DNA of 64,000 nt. It comes from UBA2287 sp037442025. GTDB taxonomy: Bacteria > Bacteroidota > Bacteroidia > Bacteroidales > Tenuifilaceae. This document shows, one piece after another, positions 8,983 to 17,845 of this stretch. The DNA lies in NCBI GenBank assembly GCA_037442025.1, contig JBBIRB010000007.1:15026-79025 (forward strand). Direction: 5' to 3'. The notes beneath the pieces are model-generated. The model had not been told where the DNA came from. It was given only the letters and a program-made list of their open reading frames with translations, and made no database searches. How positions within the stretch are numbered: position 1 is the first letter of the stretch; each line of letters opens with the position of its first letter. Position numbers and translations under genes: made by a program.

Positions 8983-10110
8983 TTATTCCATTAACTTATA
9001 ATAGTGGAAATCTGCCTTGCTTCTTAGTTCGGGGTGAAAAATACCAATTAAATCTTCAAGAATGAGATGAGGATTAACAACACCCGACTCCCAAAAATCG
9101 TTACCTCCATTCACATTCTCGCGCAAATTATTGTTATACAATTGCCTCTTCATAAATACAGGTAACGATTTAATTTTGGGAAAATCGGTTATTATCTGCT
9201 CAATTGTACCGTACGATCCCAAATTGATCCAAACATTGGCATTGGCACCCCTTTCAAATGCAGTTTCGAAACTAAATGGGTACGACTGATTTCCTTTTAA
9301 GTCGGGAAGCAGGTAGTTACCTCCGGCATCATTAATCAGCTGTACCATATAATTATCGTTGCCCGGAAAGTACCATACATCGTTCCACGGAAGGTTTAAA
9401 AATACATTGGGCCTTGGTTGCAAATTGGATGCAATACTTCTTAGTGAATTATACGACGAATCGATTCTACTAAAAACATCCCTGGCTAATTCCTCCTTGC
9501 CAAAAAAGAGCCCAAAAACCTTTAGCCACTCGGCTTTAGCAAGAGGGTTATTCTCAAGATATTCCCCAATTACCACCACCGGAATACCTAAATCTTCGAT
9601 GCGCTTCAGGTAACCCATCGATTCGGAACCAATTCCGTATGCAAAAACCACATCGGGGTTGAGGGTGAGAAGCAATTCGTAATTGATCGACTGCTCGTAG
9701 CCAACATCTGCAATGCTACCTGCTTGTATCAGCTCTCTAATTTTTGAATTCCAAACATACGAACCACCCGAAACACCAACAATGGAACTCTCGCAGTTTA
9801 ACGATGACATGAATGCCAAATGGGTAGTAGATAGGCACACAGCCCTATGAACTGGAATTTTTATGGATTTTTTTTTTGTTGCAGCACCTTGATTACTACG
9901 TTGAAGCAAACTATATGTAATTGACTCGTTACTGGCACCCTGCCATGGGTTATAAATGGTAAGGTTATAACCATATTCGGTAGCTACGTAATTGAAACCA
10001 GCGGCATACGAAGCAACCTTTTGGTCGTCATACTGGTTAGGTACCGGCTGTTTGCAACATAATAAAAACCCCGATAGGGCTACAAATAAATAAATGAAAT
10101 ACTTTCTCAT
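8983..10110 (-). CDS. Substrate-binding lipoprotein of metal-chelate/cobalamin ABC importer (BtuF/FepB type)
   Basis: A 375-residue lipoprotein: the signal ends in a lipobox-like LLCC with the modified Cys near residue 18-19. The fold is TroA/BtuF-like: residues about 80-130 carry VHRAVCLSTTHLAFMSSL, then SIADVGYEQSINYELLLTLNPDVVFAY, which is the canonical sequence before the inter-lobe helix. It would deliver ligand to the permease downstream. No cobalamin riboswitch or clear Fur-type palindrome was seen in the 130 bp upstream, so siderophore, heme and cobalamin all remain possible. First gene of the operon 10110-6936. Confidence 0.9.
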   Translation of the reverse strand: MRKYFIYLFVALSGFLLCCKQPVPNQYDDQKVASYAAGFNYVATEYGYNLTIYNPWQGASNESITYSLLQRSNQGAATKKKSIKIPVHRAVCLSTTHLAFMSSLNCESSIVGVSGGSYVWNSKIRELIQAGSIADVGYEQSINYELLLTLNPDVVFAYGIGSESMGYLKRIEDLGIPVVVIGEYLENNPLAKAEWLKVFGLFFGKEELARDVFSRIDSSYNSLRSIASNLQPRPNVFLNLPWNDVWYFPGNDNYMVQLINDAGGNYLLPDLKGNQSYPFSFETAFERGANANVWINLGSYGTIEQIITDFPKIKSLPVFMKRQLYNNNLRENVNGGNDFWESGVVNPHLILEDLIGIFHPELRSKADFHYYKLME

Positions 10111-10242
10111 GATTGGCCGAAATTACAAATAACCACAGAGGTTTCAATCTGTTAAACAAAATTTTTAATAATCTGTAACGAATGTAGATAAGGATGATTG
10201 CAGAAATCATTTTTTTATCTATTTTGCAAGTGAACCAAACTA

Positions 10243-12246
10243 ATGTTTATTATAATGGAAGCCATACAAAACCCTATTGACCTGCCTTTACTTCTGGCCA
10301 AGTCCGAATTAGATGGCCGAATTATTTGGTGCACAAAGGAGTTCGAAAAAGAATTTGCTAACATATTGAATGGGAAACAAAAGAACTTCCATTTGTTTTT
10401 TGCAAACATTAATCAATTTGAGCATAGCCTAGAAAAACACATTGCATTCAGCCTTCCGTATGTTGATAAAGCAAAAAATAACAGGGCAATTCAATACCGC
10501 TTCCATTTTATACCCGAAGTTTGTTCAGAAAAAAAAATTTACACCGTAAGCATTACCAACGAAACCGACTTGCTTCGTGAGAAGAGAATTAAACAAATTC
10601 TGTTGAATATTTCAAAAACTGAAACACAAAGTAATGACATAAAGAGTTTTTTCACGGCTATTCAGAAGGAAATTGGTAGCTTATTTGAAGCCGACAACAT
10701 GTTTGTGGTGCTTTGGGACAAAATGCATCGCACGTTGAAACTAACCTATTTTATAGATCATTTCGACTGTTTCGAAAGTTTTCCACCCGGTAAAACCCTG
10801 AGCAGCTATGTAATTGAAACCGGAAAATCGCTATTAATAAATGAGCAGGAAATTTTTGAATTGAATTCGAAAGGGCTAATCGACATTGTTGGACAACCAG
10901 CCAAATCGTGGATGGGTGTTCCGCTTAGGCTCGAAGGGGAAATTCTCGGCCTTATGGCCGTTCAAAGTTACCATTCGTACAATGCCTATAATCCCGACGA
11001 CCTTACCCTAATGGAGTTCGTTTCGGATCAGGTAGCCATATCGCTCAAGCGAAGGGAATACGAAGCCTCACTCAAAATATCGAGACAAAAGGCTATAGAA
11101 TCCGACAAATTAAAAACGGCATTCCTTGCCAATATGAGCCACGAAATAAGAACCCCAATGAACTCTATTGTAGGTTTTGCCGATCTTATTTCGCGGAGTT
11201 CCATTCCACCCGAAAAAAAGGACACCTATGCTAAATACATCAGTAATAGCAGTAAAGCGCTGCTCGCTCTAATTGACGATATAATTGATTTGGCTAAAAT
11301 TGAAGCAGGGCAACTTAACATACTAAAATCGGCAGTTCCTGTTAATACTGTAATCAACGAACTATTTGATTTTTATCAACCTGAATTACTGAAAGAGAAC
11401 AGGAGCAATCTGCATCTAAAAACCAATTGCGCTGTTGAATCGCAAAATTTTTCTATACTTTGCGATGTAGTAAGGCTGCGTCAACTCCTCAATAATCTTA
11501 TTAATAACGCCATTAAGTTTACATCCGAAGGCAGCATTGAATTTGGTTATGTTATCCCCAATAATGCCACAATAATTTTCTATGTTAAGGATACTGGAAT
11601 TGGTATTGATAGCGATAAACTTGAACTCATTTTCGAGCGTTTCCGCCAAGGCGACGACACAACTACCCGAAAATACGGAGGAACAGGTTTAGGGTTGGCC
11701 ATTTCGAAAAGGTTAGTTGAATTGATGGGAGGTAAAATTTGGGTTGAATCGGAAATAGGTAATGGTTCTACTTTCATGTTCAGTTTACCTTTAATAATTC
11801 CAAGGGTAGCAGACCCCGTTAAAATGAGCAATAAGCACCAGCCTATTTCTGAAAATTTTTTGGGTAAAACTGTTCTGATTGCAGAGGATGATGATTTGAA
11901 TTTCCTCTTTATACAGGAAGTGCTTTCGGCATCCAAAGCAAACATAATTAGAGCATGCAATGGCAAGGAAGCCATGGATATTATTAAAACAAACCCCAGC
12001 ATATCGGCTGTACTTATGGATATTCAAATGCCTATTATTAATGGGTATACAGCCACTCAGGAAATACTTAAAATTCGAAGCAACATTCCAATTATTGCTC
12101 AAACCGCCTATGCTATGGCTGAGGACAGAGCTAAGGGCCTTGGGGCTGGTTGTTCCGATTACATTTCGAAACCCATTAACCCAGAGGAACTTATTGAAGT
12201 CCTAAAAAAGCACCTGAACTGCAACAATAACAATTTCGCCCAATGA
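10243..12246 (+). CDS. Hybrid sensor histidine kinase/response regulator with GAF domain
   Basis: A 667-residue cytoplasmic signalling protein with no membrane segment. Order: a PAS-like N-terminal region (about 10-105), a GAF domain (about 120-275), HisKA with phospho-acceptor His300 in NMSHEIRTPMNS, HATPase_c with N box LINNAIKF, G1 DTGIGI and G2 GGTGLGLAIS, and a C-terminal receiver domain with the acidic pair EDDD and phospho-Asp593 in LMDIQMP, plus a conserved Lys in SKPINP. The signal is unknown. A second ATG at 10255 (residue 5) is an equally possible start. Its stop overlaps the start of the DUF6599 gene by 4 bp, indicating translational coupling. Confidence 0.93.
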   Translation: MFIIMEAIQNPIDLPLLLAKSELDGRIIWCTKEFEKEFANILNGKQKNFHLFFANINQFEHSLEKHIAFSLPYVDKAKNNRAIQYRFHFIPEVCSEKKIYTVSITNETDLLREKRIKQILLNISKTETQSNDIKSFFTAIQKEIGSLFEADNMFVVLWDKMHRTLKLTYFIDHFDCFESFPPGKTLSSYVIETGKSLLINEQEIFELNSKGLIDIVGQPAKSWMGVPLRLEGEILGLMAVQSYHSYNAYNPDDLTLMEFVSDQVAISLKRREYEASLKISRQKAIESDKLKTAFLANMSHEIRTPMNSIVGFADLISRSSIPPEKKDTYAKYISNSSKALLALIDDIIDLAKIEAGQLNILKSAVPVNTVINELFDFYQPELLKENRSNLHLKTNCAVESQNFSILCDVVRLRQLLNNLINNAIKFTSEGSIEFGYVIPNNATIIFYVKDTGIGIDSDKLELIFERFRQGDDTTTRKYGGTGLGLAISKRLVELMGGKIWVESEIGNGSTFMFSLPLIIPRVADPVKMSNKHQPISENFLGKTVLIAEDDDLNFLFIQEVLSASKANIIRACNGKEAMDIIKTNPSISAVLMDIQMPIINGYTATQEILKIRSNIPIIAQTAYAMAEDRAKGLGAGCSDYISKPINPEELIEVLKKHLNCNNNNFAQ

Positions 12247-13034
12247 TTAAAAATATTACAGCTAGTATTTTAGCCATACTCTTTCAACTAAATTCCTTTT
12301 CGCAAAATATTGATAGTTTTCAAGTACAGCCATCCGATTTGGATGGAGTCAAGACTACAACTGTTAAATTCTATGGTTCCGACCAACTTTGGGAATACAT
12401 TAACGGCGGAGCCGACATTTACCTCGAATATGGTTTCAACAGAGTACTTGCCCAGGAAATTGAGTGGCAGGGCAGCATTTTCCGTATCGATGCCTACCAA
12501 ATGGAAAATCCGCAAGGTTCATTTGGAATTTTTAGCATTCTTAAAACCCAATGTCTGGAAACAATTAGCAACCTGAATGAAAGCTGCCTAAGCCAATACC
12601 AAGTTCAAATGGTTATAGGTAATATTTATCTTTCGGTTGTGCCATTAAGCGGAATAAAGGGGGAGATAGAGTTGGCAAAGGTAATTGCAAAGGCCCTTTA
12701 TTCAAAAAACATTAAACAAGCCCAGCCCAACATATCTATTCCTGAGGCACTAATAAAATTGAATGCCAGCATTTTAAACACCAAACTGATTTTGGGCCAA
12801 TTGGGAATGCAAAACGGAGCCCCAGAATTTGAAAAAGCCTTCAGCGGCTTAACAAACTACCAACTGTGGATTTCGGACGTTCAGTTTGAAGGAAAAAAAA
12901 TTCGTGCAGCGTACTGCAAATTCCAATCGAAATTATGCAAGGAGAAGGCCTTGAAGGGTTTAAGCAATCAATATTTGGTTACTCAACAATCTGAAACCGA
13001 TACTGAGTTTACTCTTTTACTTAGCGCAAAGTAG
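12243..13034 (+). CDS. Secreted DUF6599-type protein
   Basis: A 263-residue protein with an N-terminal signal peptide (ending near FSQN). The segment LWEYINGGADIYLEYGF (about residues 50-66) and FRIDAYQMENPQGSFGIFSIL that follows are recognisable features of the DUF6599 family; the role of the family is unknown. The start ATG overlaps the TGA of the preceding histidine kinase gene (ATGA), so the two are probably co-translated. This makes it a candidate accessory of that sensor, but nothing in the sequence proves it. A terminator-like hairpin follows 11 bp downstream. Confidence 0.75.
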   Translation: MIKNITASILAILFQLNSFSQNIDSFQVQPSDLDGVKTTTVKFYGSDQLWEYINGGADIYLEYGFNRVLAQEIEWQGSIFRIDAYQMENPQGSFGIFSILKTQCLETISNLNESCLSQYQVQMVIGNIYLSVVPLSGIKGEIELAKVIAKALYSKNIKQAQPNISIPEALIKLNASILNTKLILGQLGMQNGAPEFEKAFSGLTNYQLWISDVQFEGKKIRAAYCKFQSKLCKEKALKGLSNQYLVTQQSETDTEFTLLLSAK

Positions 13035-13040
13035 CCCAAA

Positions 13041-13070
13041 AAAAGGAAAGGGCTCCTTCGAGCCCTTTCT
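13041..13070. terminator. Hairpin terminator between convergent genes
   Basis: A 10-bp perfect stem (13046-13055 with 13060-13069) with loop CTTC. The A-run before it gives a T-run only on the minus strand, so it fits best as terminator of the repeat-protein gene ending at 13257, but it also lies just after the DUF6599 stop. Confidence 0.7.
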
Positions 13071-13256
13071 CCCCAAACACGAGTTGTTGTTCAACAAAAT
13101 GCTGTTTTTGGATTTCGCTGATAGGAACTACCAAAGAAGTGAACCAAAAACATTGCAATTTATAAATATTTAAACAGAAAACATTTGAAATGGTTTAATT
13201 TGTTCTTTCGAAAAGTTATTTTAAGTTAAACCTGGTAATTCTAATTTCAATACTAT

Positions 13257-15818
13257 CTACAAAGTGACTATCGGCTTCCAAACCGAACCTGTATAAATAT
13301 AAAGCCCAGCAGCTTGGGGCGTAGGCCCAAGTAATCGTATAATATCTCCAACAACTGGGTTCGCTGGGTAAAGTGACAACCCCTGCAAGTTAAGCACGTT
13401 TGCAATATTCACTTTGTTCTGAGAAAAATCGCCGCCAATAAGGGGCTGATTGGTGCTACTATTAGAAATGTAAAGCTTGTTATTCCCACCTTCCTCTGAG
13501 CCAGCACTTGATCCGATAAAAACATTACCACTTCCAGAAGCATTAAACCCTGCACCAGCTCCCACGTAGGTATTATTTGCTCCAGCACCACCATTTTGGT
13601 TGGCATAAGAGCCCAGTATGGTATTTCCCGACCCTCCCGTTTTCTGGTTGGCAGCAGCAACCCCAAGTATAACATTGTTAGTGCCAGAAGCAATATTCTC
13701 TCCAGAAGTGTGGCCAATCATAACATTACCAAATTGGGTAGAATTATATCCTGCATTCCGACCAATAAAAAGGTTTCCGGAACTCGTTTGATTACTTCGA
13801 CCCGCATCGTTGCCTATAAAAATATTGTTGGTTCCTGATGAGTTTGAGTAGCCGGCACCCTGCCCAATAAAGTTATTACTCCATCCGGAGGTATTGCTGT
13901 AGCCACTATGGTGCCCAATAAAAACATTGTGAGTTGCCGTTGTATTATAACCGCTCTGGTAGCCTACAAAAACGTTCCATCCGGAAAATGTCCCATTACG
14001 ACCGGCACCATCGCCAATAGCAACGTTGCTAAAACCCACTGCATCCGAGTATCCTGCTTCGTTGCCAATGTAAACATTACTATTTCCCACTGTGTTCGAA
14101 AAACCTGCATTATACCCTATAAATGAATTTCTGGTACCTAACGTGTTGTTTCGGCCCGATTGGTAGCCTAAAAATGAGTTAAAATTTGCATTATTGAACA
14201 CGCCCGACTGATAACCTAAAAACGTATTCCAACTGCCCGAGATATTATTCATTCCGCTACCTGTTCCCAAAAAAACATTATAATTTCCTGTTTCATTGGA
14301 ATAACCCGCATCAGAACCAACAAAAATATTATTTGTACCGGTAGTATTACCTGCACCGCTATTACTTCCTAAAAGAACATTATTATTTCCGCTTATATTG
14401 CTCCAGCCCGCACCATCGCCAATCATTACATTAGAGACTCCTGTAGTATTTTTCCATCCTGCAGCAGTACCCAGAAAAACATTCCTTTCGCCTGTTGTAT
14501 TAAAAACTCCACTTTGATACCCCAGAAATACGTTGTATTTTCCGGAAGTATTGGATTCGCCCGTTTGAACTCCTATAAAAACATTTCTTTCGCCATTATT
14601 ATTAAAATACCCTGCCCGATTGCCAATGAAAATATTTCCAAAACCAGAAGTATTATTGTATCCACTTTCATTTCCTATAAAGACATTCAGCGTTCCTTCT
14701 GCCAAACCGGTGCTACCTAAATTATTATAACCCGATTTGTATCCAAAAAAAACATTTCCACTACCCTCCGTATTTGATCGTCCTGCCTGATAACCGAGAA
14801 ATGAATTATACAACCCCGTGGTTAATGACATTCCGGCCTCATGGCCAATTAAATAGTTTTGGGGAGTGAGGAAAAGAAAGTTACCAGAACTCTCTTTTGT
14901 TTGGTCGGTCAAGCCACCCACAGCAAATCCACCTCGGCTGCTTTTTGCCGGATTGGAATTTACGTAAACCCTAGTGCTGTCGGGGGTTACTCTGAGCAAA
15001 TCGAAAGGCGAACCTTTGGTTTGGTCAACTAAGCCCCCCACAGCGAAACCCCCTCTGCTGCTCTTATCGTTTCCCGACTCAATGTAAATTCGGGCGCTGT
15101 CGCGACCAATGTAGAATAGGTCGTTAGCAACACCCTTGGTCTGATCGACCAGCCCGCCAATAGCAAAACCTCCCCTACTGCTTTTCTCAGCAGGCTGACG
15201 AAGGTACACCCGAACGCTATCGGGCGTTAACCTGAAATACTCCTGGCTCTGCTTGGTTTGGTCAACCAGCCCTCCAATGGCAAAGCCACCACGGCTCGAT
15301 TTATTTGGTGAATCTTCAACGTACATTCGCACGCCCGATTGGTAAACAGCAAAAACCACCTGATTATCGCGATTCCGAACCACAAAAATGGGATCATCGT
15401 CGGTTGCATCGGGCTCACTAACAATTTCATTTCCTCCCTTTGCATAGAGTGCGTATGGAACGCTTTGAAGTGTAGAAACACCCATTAACTGGTATCCCGA
15501 ACCTTGATAGTCTATTTCAACACGAATCCTTATGCTTGCTGTAGCCCAGGGTATTTGCGAAAAATTACCCGAAACCAAGTTTCCGTTACCAACCTCAATA
15601 TTTACCAACCCCAGCTGCGAGGTTGTAGTAGAATGAGTTTCAATAAAGTAGGTGTTTGCTTCCGACTCAAGAGAAACTCTTAAAGTTACGGGCTGACTTG
15701 CAATTGGCTGCCCATCCATTTGACGCAGCACTGCCTGGTAGTTGAATGAACTGGGTACTTGCGCATTGCCAAAAACTGCTGTAAGAAGCAGGATAAGAAA
15801 GAGTAGTTGGGTTTTCAT
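13257..15818 (-). CDS. Secreted beta-roll repeat protein (tail-fibre/adhesin-head-like)
   Basis: An 853-residue protein with a signal peptide (ending GNAQ, residue 19). Residues 20-130 form a Bacteroidota-type N-terminal domain starting VPSSFNYQAVLRQ. Residues about 165-330 hold four copies of a roughly 38-40-residue unit around KSSRGGFAIGGLVDQTK. Residues about 335-790 hold some two dozen units of 16-19 residues of the form NVFIGxxAGxxNTTG, resembling the left-handed beta-roll heads of YadA-type adhesins. The C-terminal about 60 residues leave the repeat (LQGLSLYPANPVVGD...) and are non-repetitive, with no T9SS sorting domain seen. Probable role: a surface or extracellular fibre. It is transcribed alone. 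The repeat nature is certain; the function is inferred. Confidence 0.85.
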   Translation of the reverse strand: MKTQLLFLILLLTAVFGNAQVPSSFNYQAVLRQMDGQPIASQPVTLRVSLESEANTYFIETHSTTTSQLGLVNIEVGNGNLVSGNFSQIPWATASIRIRVEIDYQGSGYQLMGVSTLQSVPYALYAKGGNEIVSEPDATDDDPIFVVRNRDNQVVFAVYQSGVRMYVEDSPNKSSRGGFAIGGLVDQTKQSQEYFRLTPDSVRVYLRQPAEKSSRGGFAIGGLVDQTKGVANDLFYIGRDSARIYIESGNDKSSRGGFAVGGLVDQTKGSPFDLLRVTPDSTRVYVNSNPAKSSRGGFAVGGLTDQTKESSGNFLFLTPQNYLIGHEAGMSLTTGLYNSFLGYQAGRSNTEGSGNVFFGYKSGYNNLGSTGLAEGTLNVFIGNESGYNNTSGFGNIFIGNRAGYFNNNGERNVFIGVQTGESNTSGKYNVFLGYQSGVFNTTGERNVFLGTAAGWKNTTGVSNVMIGDGAGWSNISGNNNVLLGSNSGAGNTTGTNNIFVGSDAGYSNETGNYNVFLGTGSGMNNISGSWNTFLGYQSGVFNNANFNSFLGYQSGRNNTLGTRNSFIGYNAGFSNTVGNSNVYIGNEAGYSDAVGFSNVAIGDGAGRNGTFSGWNVFVGYQSGYNTTATHNVFIGHHSGYSNTSGWSNNFIGQGAGYSNSSGTNNIFIGNDAGRSNQTSSGNLFIGRNAGYNSTQFGNVMIGHTSGENIASGTNNVILGVAAANQKTGGSGNTILGSYANQNGGAGANNTYVGAGAGFNASGSGNVFIGSSAGSEEGGNNKLYISNSSTNQPLIGGDFSQNKVNIANVLNLQGLSLYPANPVVGDIIRLLGPTPQAAGLYIYTGSVWKPIVTL
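14880..15310 (-). repeat. Four tandem KSSRGGFA[IV]GGL[VT]DQTK coding repeats
   Basis: Four near-identical 17-residue cores spaced about 38-40 residues apart, with variable spacers that each contain a D-S-[VAT]-R-[VI]-Y motif. The DNA differs at synonymous sites between copies (for example aaagccacc, aaacctccc, aaacccccc in the GGFA segment), so the copies are old rather than recently duplicated. Confidence 0.85.
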
Positions 15819-15980
15819 AATTCCTTTTTTTAAGGGTTCCTTTTATAAACAAATATATACTCATTGTGTTGAGTGCAAGAGAAATAATTGAGATAAAAAA
15901 GATCTCAAACTAGAAACTATTTGCCTGAGAGAACAAGTAGAAACAAGTAACGAAAAGGAATGATAAACTTATTAAAAAAA

Positions 15981-16805
15981 CTAATTATTAAGCAACGATG
16001 TTGTTGGATATTTTAAATTTTCGGTACCCGTAAGCACTGCCTTAACAGAACCCACAAGAATTTTTGCTTCAATTAGCAATGGCACCTTGTTCTGGTCGTC
16101 GGTTACCCAAACGAACATATCCTCGCCTCCCGAAAAAATGGTACCTTCAACAAGCATGGCCGAGAATTTGATTGTTCGATACTTTTTACCGTCGCGGGTA
16201 GTAAGGATTTCTCGGCCCAAATAACGAAGGTATAAATCGAATACCTCATTATCAATGGCCATTAACAGGGGAATTTTATCGCCTTTTTTCAAGCCTTCGA
16301 AGGTGATGGTTCTGCAATAGTATATAGCGCTCAACACATCGAAAACACAGGAGCGTATGGGCTTTGCTTCCTTTTTGAAGGGTCGCTTCGAGGTACGACT
16401 GATAATATCAATCTCTTTCTTATCGTAATTGAAAACGTATCGGTTGTAGGTTTCGAACCCACCTTCATGAGTATCTCGCTCAAACCAATAGGGTTGTAAA
16501 CTACTAGGGTGGGCAATAGCCTCAAACCTATCACGAACTTTAAAAAACCAATCGTACTGTTTTAAACTCCAACCTTCCGATTTGTAATGAATAGCCGATT
16601 TTCCCAGGTAAGTTGTATCACTGACCCTAAAGTAAACATCGCCGGCATTAACCCAAATGAATCCCCAATTATAAAACGCCCCATATGTTACATACTCACC
16701 ATTTTTAAAAGGGATATTAGATACGGCACATCCATTTGTTTGGGCAGCCAACAAATTAAAATTTATTGTGAAAATTAAAAGAAGTAAGAATTTTCCTGCA
16801 AACAT
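15981..16805 (-). CDS. Secreted DUF3108 domain protein
   Basis: A 274-residue protein with a signal peptide ending LLAAQ (about residue 21). The DUF3108 hallmark is visible: FKNGEYVTYGAFYNWGFIWVNAGD followed by beta-strand pairs and FDVLSAIYYCRT in the middle. DUF3108 proteins are periplasmic or outer-membrane-facing and of unknown function. The start is 14 bp after the stop of the PopT-like gene on the same strand, so both are probably one operon. Four residues before the stop the sequence is simple (TSLLNN). The domain call is good. Confidence 0.8.
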   Translation of the reverse strand: MFAGKFLLLLIFTINFNLLAAQTNGCAVSNIPFKNGEYVTYGAFYNWGFIWVNAGDVYFRVSDTTYLGKSAIHYKSEGWSLKQYDWFFKVRDRFEAIAHPSSLQPYWFERDTHEGGFETYNRYVFNYDKKEIDIISRTSKRPFKKEAKPIRSCVFDVLSAIYYCRTITFEGLKKGDKIPLLMAIDNEVFDLYLRYLGREILTTRDGKKYRTIKFSAMLVEGTIFSGGEDMFVWVTDDQNKVPLLIEAKILVGSVKAVLTGTENLKYPTTSLLNN

Positions 16806-16819
16806 TACAAGGTTTAAAG

Positions 16820-17773
16820 TTATAATACTTTTTTAGCAGCAAAACGTTCTATTAAGGCAATTGAAACTATTCCAATAATCACAAGTACAATAGCCCATAA
16901 CAACTCCGCATCGAATGATTTTGGATAACTTAACTCGTACCTCTGAACGATCGCTTTCCCATTTTTAAACAATTGATTACCTGCACCATCGAGCCGATAG
17001 ATGACATTTTTCCAGGGCCAAAGAATGCTTAGCGATCCAAGTATAAAACCCGTAAGTAATGCAATTGTTTGGTTTTTGTACTTTTTAAACACCCACGATA
17101 GTAAATGTGAAAAGGCAACAAGCCCAATAGCAGCTCCCAAAACAACTGGAAAAAGGACTGAAATACTTAATTCGTTCACAGCGTGAATCATCACTAATTC
17201 GTAATTGCCCATGAGCATAAGTACGAAAGAACCCGAAAGCCCCGGCAAAATCATGCTGCATATGGCAACTACACCACAAATTACTAAATATAAAAACGAT
17301 TCGTTTTGCGAAGCTGGATTAAGGAACGAAATGATTGCTGCACCAATTGCACCTATTGCAAATGCAACAAAAACCCAAAGGGTCCATTTCTCAATAGTTT
17401 TTCCAACAAAATAAACGGAAGCAAGAATGAGCCCAAAAAAGAACGACCAGATGTGAACGGGATAGTTAAGGAACAAGAATTCGAAAACACGCGCCAGAGT
17501 TACAACACTAATAACCATTCCAATAAAAACCGAGACAAGAAAAAAGAAATCGACATGCTGAAAAAGTTCACGGAATCTTCCTTTGAAAAATAAATTAATG
17601 GCTTTGCCATCGAAAGATTTAAGCGAATTAATGATTCTTTCGAATATACCCGTTATAAGCGCAATGGTTCCACCCGAAACACCGGGTATTACGTTGGCCG
17701 CTCCCATTCCCATACCCTTGAGAACAAAAAGCATGTGATTTTTAATCATAATAAAAGCATTTTTGGAGGACAT
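16820..17773 (-). CDS. DUF368 membrane protein, PopT-type undecaprenyl-phosphate translocase
   Basis: A 317-residue protein with about eight to nine membrane segments. The DUF368 signature NVIPGVSGGT is at residues 27-36, and a second internally related PGLSGSFVLMLMG motif lies in the second half. This two-fold repeat with a re-entrant loop is typical of the family. From recent work on DUF368 (PopT), these proteins return undecaprenyl phosphate across the inner membrane for reuse in envelope biogenesis; whether this copy does so is inferred. It is the first gene of an operon with the DUF3108 gene. The start at 17773 was kept, although internal Met codons at 9, 14 and 21 are possible. Confidence 0.87.
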   Translation of the reverse strand: MSSKNAFIMIKNHMLFVLKGMGMGAANVIPGVSGGTIALITGIFERIINSLKSFDGKAINLFFKGRFRELFQHVDFFFLVSVFIGMVISVVTLARVFEFLFLNYPVHIWSFFFGLILASVYFVGKTIEKWTLWVFVAFAIGAIGAAIISFLNPASQNESFLYLVICGVVAICSMILPGLSGSFVLMLMGNYELVMIHAVNELSISVLFPVVLGAAIGLVAFSHLLSWVFKKYKNQTIALLTGFILGSLSILWPWKNVIYRLDGAGNQLFKNGKAIVQRYELSYPKSFDAELLWAIVLVIIGIVSIALIERFAAKKVL

Positions 17774-17782
17774 AAAAGTATT

Positions 17783-17810
17783 AAAAAAGGGAGTTTAAAC
17801 TCCCTTTTTT
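17783..17810. terminator. Perfect palindromic terminator
   Basis: A 28-bp perfect palindrome (A6 GGGAG TTTAAA CTCCC T6). It lies between the MCP stop (17846, minus) and the PopT-like start (17773), so it ends the chemotaxis-receptor transcript; it is symmetric and could act both ways. Confidence 0.88.
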
Positions 17811-17845
17811 AAAAAAACGCATAAAATAAAAAAGCAACAAGTCAT

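Noticed and set aside
6936..10110. A cobalamin importer call (btuFCD) for the ABC operon
   Set aside because: The binding-protein, permease and ATPase motifs are shared by siderophore and heme importers, and no riboswitch lies upstream.
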